NCBI GenBank assembly: GCA_046154545.1
Contig: JBJXGC010000104.1
Location: 1 to 11,256, forward strand
Reading direction: 5' to 3'
Length of the DNA: 11,256 bases
Source of the DNA: JBJXGC01 sp046154545
Lineage (GTDB): Bacteria > Chloroflexota > Dehalococcoidia > Tepidiformales > Tepidiformaceae
Part shown: piece by piece, positions 6,319-11,256 of the stretch
How positions within the stretch are numbered: the stretch's first letter is position 1
Layout: the number at the start of each line of letters is the position of its first letter
Program-made: the position numbers and the translations under genes
Notes under the pieces: generated by a model
Told to the model about the DNA's origin: nothing
The model's database searches: none
What the model saw: only the letters and a program-made list of their open reading frames with translations

Positions 6319-7094
6319 CAGAACCGCCGGAAGTGCTTCGAGATGTGCTCGTGAAGGCCCGCCCGCGCCGCCAGCAGCCCCCGCACGAACGGGTCACGCT
6401 GGTTGAACGGCAGCGGCGCCCCCAGGACATCCGTCACCCGCAGCCCGGCCGCGAGGCAGAGCGCTGCCCCGGCGGCAACGTCCCACTCGCTCCGCCCCGT
6501 GCCGGTCAACGTCACGTCGGCCCGCCCCGCCGCGACCAGCGCCAGGCGGTAAGCGACGCTGCCCATCCCCCGCGTCCGAGCGCCTGGCGGGAGCGGCGGC
6601 ACGTCGTCCCACTGGTGCTCGCCCCGCCCCACGAGCACGTCGAAGCGCTGGGGCAGAACCGCGGCTGCTCGCTCGACCGCGCCGATGCAGGTAGCCGCGT
6701 GCATGTCCTCTGCCGCCGGGTTGTAGACCACGCCCAACACCGGCCGCCCCTCGACCACCAGTCCGACCGAGATCGCGTACTCCGGCACGCCCTGGAGGTA
6801 CTCGCGCGTCCCGTCGATTGGATCGACGATCCAGACCCGGTCCTTGTCAAGGCGGTGGGCCGTGTCGGTGTGCTCTTCGCTCAGCCAGCCGTCGGCCGGG
6901 TAGGCGCCCATGATCGCCGCATGCAGCATCTCGGCCGCCCGGATATCCGCCTCCGAGACCAGCTCCCAGCCCTCTTTCCGCCCGAAGCGGAGCCCCTCCG
7001 TGCGCATCCGCGCGACCTCAACTCCGGCCGCTCGCGCCGCCTCCACCGCCACCCGCAGCTCCTCCGCGAAGTCATGTGAGGTCAATCGGCCCAC
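6318..7094 (-). CDS. Inositol monophosphatase/CysQ-family phosphatase
   Basis: A 258-residue member of the Li-sensitive, Mg-dependent sugar-phosphate phosphatase superfamily (FIG/IMPase/CysQ). The metal site is complete: E73 in LSEEH, D91 and D94 in WIVDPIDGT and D205 in SEWDVAAG. DPIDGTREYLQG is nearer to the 3'(2'),5'-bisphosphate nucleotidase (CysQ) or histidinol-phosphatase type than to classic IMPase, in which DGT is followed by TNF. Substrates could be PAP, inositol phosphates or histidinol phosphate; no neighbouring gene decides among them. It is last in a minus-strand operon. GTG 7094 overlaps the upstream HAD gene by 13 bp; TTG 7085 would instead give a TTGA start/stop overlap. Both imply translational coupling to the HAD gene. 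Confidence 0.88.
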   Translation of the reverse strand: MGRLTSHDFAEELRVAVEAARAAGVEVARMRTEGLRFGRKEGWELVSEADIRAAEMLHAAIMGAYPADGWLSEEHTDTAHRLDKDRVWIVDPIDGTREYLQGVPEYAISVGLVVEGRPVLGVVYNPAAEDMHAATCIGAVERAAAVLPQRFDVLVGRGEHQWDDVPPLPPGARTRGMGSVAYRLALVAAGRADVTLTGTGRSEWDVAAGAALCLAAGLRVTDVLGAPLPFNQRDPFVRGLLAARAGLHEHISKHFRRF

Positions 7095-7861
7095 CCTTCG
7101 AGCAGCGCCGGCAGCTCAGCCAGGTCGCGGATCGTCGCCGTCGGGACGATGTGTCCTGGCTTCGCGCGCGGTTCGCCGTTCGTCTTCCAGACGGCCCGCA
7201 TCCCCGCCCCCAGTGCCCCGCCGATGTCGTCGATCGGCCGGTCGCCCACCATCACGCAGGCCGCTGCATCGTGACCGAGCAGCCCGGCGACGTGCTCGAA
7301 CACCCACGGGTGCGGCTTCGAATGGGGCAGGTCGGAGGTGTATACGAGCTCGTCGATGAGCCCCGATAGGCCGTGCGTGGCCAGGTCGGCGTTGTGCCAC
7401 TCCGCCGCCCACCAGGTGTTCGAGAGCAGCCCGATCCGGTAGCCCCGCTCGCGAAGCCACTCCAGCGTTGGCACGGCATCGGGGAAGACGAACGCTTCGC
7501 CATCCACCGCCCGCGCGTAGCCATCCAGGACGGTCAGGATTTCGGTTTCGTGGCCGTACATACCCAGCGAACGCAACCCCTCGCTCACCACGGCCGAGGG
7601 CGGCCCGCTCCAGTGCTCGACTTCGACCCTCCGCCAATGCGCCGTCTCCGCCGCCAGCATGGCGTCCACGAACCGCTCGCGCGGCGGCCAGCGGTGATGG
7701 ATGAGCGCTGTCAGGAGGTAGCTATGCGTCCTCGCCCAACGCTCGGGCGTGCGCGCGTCCCAGTCGTGCCAATCCACGAGCGTCCCACCGAGGTCGAAAA
7801 TGACCGCCCGGGGCGCTCGCTGCCCACCACCACCCATGCCATCAGCCCGGTCGCCATCCAT
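7082..7861 (-). CDS. HAD-superfamily hydrolase with DxGGT motif I
   Basis: A 259-residue haloacid dehalogenase-like phosphatase. Motif I is VIFDLGGTLVDW with nucleophile D23; motif II is LLSNT with S147; motif III is HSKPHPWVF with K182; motif IV is MVGDRPIDDIGGA with D207 and D211/D212. An alpha-helical cap lies between about 32 and 120, as in subfamily I. Canonical motif I is DxDGT; here the +2 acid/base Asp is Gly25. Such DLGGT variants are widespread in subfamily IA proteins, so this does not prove inactivity but makes ordinary phosphomonoesterase activity less certain. ATG 7861 follows the oxidoreductase stop by 14 nt with a good GAGAGG; ATG 7837 is an alternative, since the first 16 residues are Gly-rich and lie before the fold. 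Middle gene of a three-gene operon. Confidence 0.88.
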   Translation of the reverse strand: MDGDRADGMGGGGQRAPRAVIFDLGGTLVDWHDWDARTPERWARTHSYLLTALIHHRWPPRERFVDAMLAAETAHWRRVEVEHWSGPPSAVVSEGLRSLGMYGHETEILTVLDGYARAVDGEAFVFPDAVPTLEWLRERGYRIGLLSNTWWAAEWHNADLATHGLSGLIDELVYTSDLPHSKPHPWVFEHVAGLLGHDAAACVMVGDRPIDDIGGALGAGMRAVWKTNGEPRAKPGHIVPTATIRDLAELPALLEGWAD

Positions 7862-7869
7862 GCCCGGCG

Positions 7870-7876
7870 CCTCTCC
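7870..7876 (-). promoter_or_regulatory. Shine-Dalgarno of HAD gene
   Basis: On the minus strand GGAGAGG begins at the last base of the oxidoreductase stop codon and lies 8 nt before ATG 7861. It favours 7861 over 7837 as the start and shows that internal operon genes here use a ribosome binding site, unlike the leaderless first genes. Confidence 0.5.
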
Positions 7877-8781
7877 TACGCGAACGCCTCGAAGATCTCC
7901 TCGAATGCCTTTAGCTGTCCGCCCTTCGTTGAGGACGGCACGACGATCGGCGTGCTCATGCCGGCCGCGAACCAGGCCTCCAGGCCCTCCATTACGTCCT
8001 TCTTCGAGCCATACAGCGTCGAGTCTGAGAGCCAGCGGTCGCTCATCAGGCCGGGCAGCGCGTCGCGGTTGCCCTCAGCCAGCGCCTTCTCGATCGCCTC
8101 CATCTCCTCCACGTAGCCGGCCTCCTTCCAGTAGTTGCGGTAGTTCGGGAGCGTGACGTACCCCGTGAGCGTCCGCCGGCAGACGGCCGCCGCCGCCTCC
8201 CGGTCGTCGTCGATACAGGTCGGCAGCATGTTGCCGATGAAGAAGCCTGCCTCGATCCGCTCCTTCGGCACATGCGAAAGCGAAGCCGCCATGTGCGACC
8301 GCGACGCATTCGCCCAGACCGCCCCGTCCCCCACTTCGACCGCGAGGTCCACCATCTTCTGGCGGAGCGTGGCCGGGACGATCGGCGGCAGCGCCCCAAC
8401 CTGCTTCTCGGCGGCGCGGATGGCGGCGATGTAGTTGCGCATGTCGCTCAGCGGCTTGCCTGTCTGCACGCCGAGGCGCGAGTTGTTCGGGCTGTGGCTT
8501 ACGCCCAGGCCAAGCACGAACCGCCCGCCACTGATCTCGTGGATATAGGCCGCCGATTGCGCCATCTCGAACGGATGGCGCACGTAGATCTGGGCGATCG
8601 AGGTCCCGAACCGGATCGTTTTCGTGGCGTGGGCCATCGAGAGGCAGAGGCCGATCCCGTCGCCGAAGCTGGCACAGTAGATGCCTGAAAACCCGCGCCG
8701 TTCGATGTCCTGGGCGAGTTCGACAGTCGTGGCCCGCCGTCCGGGGACGGCGGCGAGGGCAAGGGCGGGCATCTGGACCAT
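7876..8781 (-). CDS. LLM-class flavin/F420-dependent oxidoreductase
   Basis: A 301-residue TIM-barrel oxidoreductase of the luciferase-like monooxygenase superfamily (PF00296). Typical blocks are ELAQDIERRGFSGIYCASFG (21-40), TIRFGTSIAQIYVRHP (55-70), the helix FEMAQSAAYIHEISGGR (71-87) and FVLGLGVSHS (88-97), the last being the cofactor-side loop family members conserve. Relatives use FMN or coenzyme F420; the length and lack of a partner flavin reductase favour an F420-type reductase such as the methylene-H4MPT reductase-like group, but this is inference. It leads an operon followed by two phosphatase-family genes. ATG 8781 has AAGGA 10-14 nt upstream and a TATTAT -10 just before it. A second ATG lies three codons in (MVQM). 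It diverges from vapBC. Confidence 0.9.
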   Translation of the reverse strand: MVQMPALALAAVPGRRATTVELAQDIERRGFSGIYCASFGDGIGLCLSMAHATKTIRFGTSIAQIYVRHPFEMAQSAAYIHEISGGRFVLGLGVSHSPNNSRLGVQTGKPLSDMRNYIAAIRAAEKQVGALPPIVPATLRQKMVDLAVEVGDGAVWANASRSHMAASLSHVPKERIEAGFFIGNMLPTCIDDDREAAAAVCRRTLTGYVTLPNYRNYWKEAGYVEEMEAIEKALAEGNRDALPGLMSDRWLSDSTLYGSKKDVMEGLEAWFAAGMSTPIVVPSSTKGGQLKAFEEIFEAFA

Positions 8782-8800
8782 GGGAGGGAGTTCCTTTTCG

Positions 8801-8806
8801 ATAATA
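8801..8806 (-). promoter_or_regulatory. -10 box of the LLM-HAD-phosphatase operon
   Basis: On the minus strand TATTAT matches the -10 consensus at five of six positions. Predicted +1 is 8794, a 13-nt leader carrying the weak AAGGA ribosome binding site. No convincing -35 was found 16-19 bp upstream. Confidence 0.4.
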
Positions 8807-8848
8807 TCTCGTGACTCTACGTGGCCCGCCGCTAACGGCCACGGTTTG

Positions 8849-8865
8849 TGCTAGAGTATCGATAC
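8849..8865 (+). promoter_or_regulatory. vapBC promoter with overlapping palindromic operator candidate
   Basis: TGC-TAGAGT (8849-8857) is an extended -10 element with +1 near 8864. Overlapping its last two bases is a perfect 10-bp palindrome GTATCGATAC (8856-8865). VapBC complexes usually repress their own promoter through the AbrB-type domain, so this is a natural operator candidate. A second possible -10, TACAAC at 8872-8877, would give an almost leaderless transcript for ATG 8888. Confidence 0.4.
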
Positions 8866-8887
8866 CTTCTGTACAACGGTGACTTCG

Positions 8888-9088
8888 ATGGAGATCGTTA
8901 CCGTCTCGCCCAAGTATCAGGTCGTCATCCCCCTGGCGATCCGTCGGGCACTCAACATCAAACCGGGACAGCGCGTCGAGCTGACGGAGCGCGACGGTCG
9001 CATTGAGCTCGTGCCCCTGAAGCCAATCAGCACCTTCCGCGGCTTCCTCAGGGGTATCGAGACCAACGTTCCCGACGATGACGCATGA
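8888..9088 (+). CDS. vapB: VapB-type antitoxin, AbrB/MazE/SpoVT swapped-hairpin domain
   Basis: A 66-residue DNA-binding antitoxin. Residues 2-45 form the AbrB/SpoVT fold: VSPKYQVVIPLAIRRAL (6-22), where the PxxIR segment is diagnostic, then NIKPGQRVEL and DGRIELVPL. Residues 46-66 (ISTFRGFLRGIETNVPDDDA) are the flexible acidic tail that in VapB proteins wraps over the toxin's active site. It should neutralise the downstream PIN toxin and autorepress the operon. ATG 8888 is chosen because the fold begins immediately; GTG 8879 would add only three residues. Its stop overlaps the toxin start in ATGA (9085-9088), the usual coupled arrangement. Confidence 0.9.
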   Translation: MEIVTVSPKYQVVIPLAIRRALNIKPGQRVELTERDGRIELVPLKPISTFRGFLRGIETNVPDDDA

Positions 9089-9465
9089 ACGTCGCTGACT
9101 CGTCGGGCTGGCTCGAATATTTTGCCGATGGGGCTAATGCGGCGGCATTCGCGCCGGTGATAGAAGGCACTGAAGAGTTGGTGGTACCGTCCATCGTCGT
9201 GTTCGAAGTCGGCCGGCGCGTATGGCAGCAGCGCGGCGAGGAGGACGCCGCCACGGCCGTGGCTCTCTTGCGGCGATTCCGGGTCGTACCACTCGACGAT
9301 GCCCTTGCGGCGCGCGCCGTCAGCGCCGCCGTCGAGCACAAGTTGGCGATGGCGGACAGCATCATCTACGCCACCGCGCAGTCGCTGGGTGCCACGCTGT
9401 GGACTCAAGACGCTGACTTCGAAGGACTCCCGAACGTGCGTTACCTTCCGAAACCTGCGGCGTAG
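9085..9465 (+). CDS. vapC: VapC-type PIN-domain ribonuclease toxin
   Basis: A 126-residue single-domain PIN RNase, the toxin partner of the preceding antitoxin. The acidic, Mg-binding residues expected for the fold are present: D5 in VADSSGWLEYF, E41 in VVFEVGRRVW, D91 in LAMADSIIYATAQ and D109 (with D111) in LWTQDADFEGL. Length and motif spacing are normal, so it appears intact. VapC toxins cleave initiator tRNA or rRNA when the antitoxin is degraded; the RNA target of this one is not predictable. The start overlaps the vapB stop by 4 nt. It converges with the haloperoxidase gene. Confidence 0.93.
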   Translation: MNVADSSGWLEYFADGANAAAFAPVIEGTEELVVPSIVVFEVGRRVWQQRGEEDAATAVALLRRFRVVPLDDALAARAVSAAVEHKLAMADSIIYATAQSLGATLWTQDADFEGLPNVRYLPKPAA

Positions 9466-9538
9466 GACCGTCGCATCAATAGGTTCGGAGGTCGCAAACG
9501 TGGACGTCGCTGGCCCCGGTACGCCACAGACCTGAAGC

Positions 9539-9550
9539 GAGGCCGGCCTC
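9539..9550. repeat. Perfect 12-bp palindrome in the convergent vapC/haloperoxidase gap
   Basis: GAGGCCGGCCTC is fully self-complementary and lies in the 128-bp gap between convergent genes. It is followed by AAACGAAGCCAGCCTC, which partly repeats it. It may help termination or be a binding site; without a loop or T-tract it is not a normal intrinsic terminator. Confidence 0.3.
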
Positions 9551-9593
9551 AAACGAAGCCAGCCTCCCTCCGGACGCTAAGACCTTGCAGCGC

Positions 9594-10952
9594 TCACTTC
9601 ACGGGCCGCATGTAGAGGTTGGTCGCGCGGCGGCCGATCTTCCGCCCGTACTCGGTGCCTTCTTCAACCGATTTGCGGAAGTGGAATCCGATGAGGATGC
9701 GGGATAACGCATTCTCGTCCGCCGCCTGGGAGAACGAGGAGTAGGAACGCAACACCGGCGACGCCTCGCTACAGCTCCCGACCGGCAGCGAGGCGCTGCA
9801 GTCCTTAAAACGGACCCGATCGGTACCGAAGAACTGCTTGAGCACTTCGGCCCCAGCGCCTCCTTCGATTGCATGCCCGGAGACGTAGTCCTGGTCAGGA
9901 GGCGTCCCCCGCAGCGGCGTCCACGTTGGGTCACCGGTCGTCCTTGGATTGCCGTCCGTCGCGCCGTTCTGGATGGCCGTGACGGGGCGCCAGTAGTTGT
10001 AGTGGTTTTTGGAATCGACCATCGCGATGTAGCCGTCGGCCAACGCGAGGTTCAGCAAGCCGAACAGCCGCGCGTTCTCCCAGAGCTCCACCCCCCGTTG
10101 GAGGGACACAACCCGCGCGACTCGGTTCCACTTCAGGGGAGAGCTTTCCCACCAGTAGAGCGCGATCTCCGTTTGGTCCGCGGTCCGTGCACTCGGAGTA
10201 GTGACGCCATCACCTCCGAGGGACTTCACTTCGTTGAAATCAGCGGCGTACTTCTTGCTGTCCACCGTGTAGGGCGGACCCGGGCGGTACTGGGAGCTGC
10301 TCCGAAGGGCGAAGGGCGTCACGTTCTCCCAGAGCTCGAAGACGATGAACGGTGTGCCCGGCGTGCACTGGTATTCGCCGGGCTGCGTGTTCACCGGGCA
10401 GTTGAAGTTCAGGAACGGTCCAACGGCACCGTCGTTCGCTCTCAGGGCGAGGATCGCGGCCGCGGCGCCTTCTCCGAGGGCGATGCCCTGGGCTTTCGCG
10501 GGCGTGTCCGGTATCAGGGCGAGATATGCCGCGTAGTCCGTTTCGACGCTGGCGATGCCCGCGGCGATGCAGGCGGGCGGAGTCAGTTCAGCGGGCAGCT
10601 GACTGATCAGCGGCACCAGCACGCCGCGCGCGGCCGCCGCTACCGCCGCCTCTGGAGACGCGCCCCGATCGCCGTGGACATCGAACGCGTACGGCCGGGA
10701 ACGCCGATCGATGGCGTTGAGGGCGTCGTGGACGGCGACCTGCGTCATCGCGTAGAGACGCGATTCATGCAGGGGATTGTCGAGTGGAGCGAGGCAGGCG
10801 GCCGTTGCCGCTTTGCCCGCATTCGCGTTCCAGGTGATGACCGCATCGCCCGGCGGCGCAGCAAGCGCAACCGGCGCCGCTGGACGGAGCAACGGCAGGA
10901 AGGCTGCGGCCACGAGCGCCGCGACGAACATTTTCCGTGTGGGGAACCGCAT
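9594..10952 (-). CDS. Secreted vanadium-dependent haloperoxidase/PAP2-family protein
   Basis: A 452-residue exported protein of the vanadium haloperoxidase/type-2 phosphatidic acid phosphatase superfamily. Residues 1-32 are a Sec signal peptide: basic MRFPTRK, a hydrophobic core to about 22, and ALAAPP, suggesting cleavage near residue 32. The vanadate/phosphate pocket is complete with the spacing of fungal chloroperoxidase: K315 and R322 in KNHYNYWRP, S358-G359-H360 in DYVSGHAIEGG, and R418 and H424 in SRILIGFHF. The enzyme would either oxidise halides with H2O2 or act as an acid phosphatase; sequence alone does not separate these. Six cysteines (53, 128, 185, 196, 385, 394) could form disulfides after export. 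ATG 10952 has GAGAGG six bases upstream. It appears to be a single gene. Confidence 0.9.
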   Translation of the reverse strand: MRFPTRKMFVAALVAAAFLPLLRPAAPVALAAPPGDAVITWNANAGKAATAACLAPLDNPLHESRLYAMTQVAVHDALNAIDRRSRPYAFDVHGDRGASPEAAVAAAARGVLVPLISQLPAELTPPACIAAGIASVETDYAAYLALIPDTPAKAQGIALGEGAAAAILALRANDGAVGPFLNFNCPVNTQPGEYQCTPGTPFIVFELWENVTPFALRSSSQYRPGPPYTVDSKKYAADFNEVKSLGGDGVTTPSARTADQTEIALYWWESSPLKWNRVARVVSLQRGVELWENARLFGLLNLALADGYIAMVDSKNHYNYWRPVTAIQNGATDGNPRTTGDPTWTPLRGTPPDQDYVSGHAIEGGAGAEVLKQFFGTDRVRFKDCSASLPVGSCSEASPVLRSYSSFSQAADENALSRILIGFHFRKSVEEGTEYGRKIGRRATNLYMRPVK

Positions 10953-10958
10953 GACGTA

Positions 10959-10964
10959 CCTCTC
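10959..10964 (-). promoter_or_regulatory. Shine-Dalgarno of the haloperoxidase gene
   Basis: GAGAGG on the minus strand lies 6 nt before ATG 10952 and fixes that start. This is the best single-gene ribosome binding site in the window, so this mRNA is expected to have a leader. Confidence 0.55.
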
Positions 10965-11256
10965 TACGACTATTCGCTTATCGACCGCCGGATACGCCGG
11001 CGCCGTCTCTCCCTCGGAAGAGCTTTCGTTGCGGAGACATCAACCAGCGCGACCGCTCGATCCCTCCGCCGGGCTGCGGAGGCGGCGTTCGCCCTGCTCG
11101 CCGCGCCGGGCTGCCCCCGTGACCGGCGACAGCTTGGCGCGGATCGAGTGGCCGGCCATCGCAATGACCGGGTATCCATCTATCACAAGAACTTGTGATT
11201 CTTCAGAGGGTCCGAGTGTCGGCTGGAGTGTTCTGCGACTACTCGGCGATGCCGTT
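10965..11256. other. Upstream region of the haloperoxidase gene, no gene supported
   Basis: About 290 bp at the right edge. The one minus-strand frame here (11179-10970) encodes an Arg/Ala/Ser-rich 69-residue sequence typical of random GC-rich DNA, and I do not call it. No obvious promoter for the haloperoxidase was found, although AT-rich GATAAGCGAATAG lies about 20-35 bp before its start. The main structure is the inverted repeat at 11182-11199. A gene may begin beyond the right edge. Confidence 0.4.
11182..11199. repeat. 18-bp inverted repeat, operator candidate
   Basis: ATCACAAG-AA-CTTGTGAT has perfect 8-bp arms separated by 2 bp, in an AT-richer patch of GC-rich DNA. The tight spacing suits a site for a dimeric regulator better than a terminator hairpin. 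It lies about 230 bp upstream of the haloperoxidase start and next to unseen sequence on the right, so the controlled gene is unknown. Confidence 0.5.

Noticed and set aside
11043..11159. Minus-strand peptide beginning MAGHS, like the start of YebC/TACO1 proteins
   Set aside because: Similarity ends after five residues and the frame closes after about 39 codons, so it is coincidence.
10970..11179. Minus-strand 69-residue Arg/Ala-rich ORF just upstream of the haloperoxidase, directly after the 18-bp palindrome
   Set aside because: Tempting because of the palindrome, but composition is that of random GC-rich DNA and no ribosome binding site or motif was seen.
9873..11198. Plus-strand 441-residue frame over the haloperoxidase
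   Set aside because: Arg/Gly/Val-rich shadow; the minus strand has a signal peptide and the full vanadate-binding motif set.
11186..11204. LexA/SOS-box-like reading of the right-edge palindrome
   Set aside because: The GAAC half is present but the matching GTTC half is not at the required spacing; the better symmetry is ATCACAAG-AA-CTTGTGAT.

Overview
The window is GC-rich, gene-dense bacterial chromosome with no rRNA, tRNA, CRISPR array or insertion sequence that I can see. The gene mix suggests Chloroflexota (a Dehalococcoidia, Tepidiforma or Thermomicrobia type lineage): Uma2-family nucleases, an LLM flavin/F420 oxidoreductase, a VapBC pair, amidohydrolase and amidase, and several genes whose predicted transcript begins at or next to the start codon. 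This placement is inference from gene content and promoter style, not from a marker gene.

Layout. Positions 1-761 (minus) hold the N-terminal part of an MFS transporter that runs off the left edge. It diverges from a plus-strand run: amidohydrolase (876-1760), polytopic membrane protein with a problematic start (1765-2556), exodeoxyribonuclease III (2604-3389), two tandem Uma2-family nuclease paralogues (3429-4004 and 4051-4626), a 221-bp gap, and an amidase-signature hydrolase (4848-6266). A convergent junction follows. Next is a minus-strand operon transcribed LLM oxidoreductase (8781-7876), HAD hydrolase (7861-7082), inositol-monophosphatase/CysQ-type phosphatase (7094-6318). Divergent from it is a VapBC toxin-antitoxin pair (8888-9465). 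The right end carries a secreted vanadium-haloperoxidase/PAP2-family protein (10952-9594, minus) and about 300 bp of upstream DNA ending in an 18-bp inverted repeat.

Regulation. Four starts are preceded by TGN-TANNNT extended -10 elements (MFS, amidohydrolase, both Uma2 genes) and a fifth lies before vapBC. For the MFS, ExoIII and both Uma2 genes, -10 spacing puts the predicted transcription start on or 1 nt before the start codon, so these mRNAs are probably leaderless. Genes inside the operon and the haloperoxidase have GAGAGG Shine-Dalgarno sequences instead.

Most of the window is ordinary accessory metabolism. The points most worth a second look are the duplicated Uma2 gene-plus-promoter unit with a lost conserved lysine in one copy, the apparent frameshift or CTG start of the membrane protein, the leaderless promoter pattern, the palindrome in the vapBC promoter and the isolated palindrome at the right edge. 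I see no convincing evidence of a wholly new multi-gene system.
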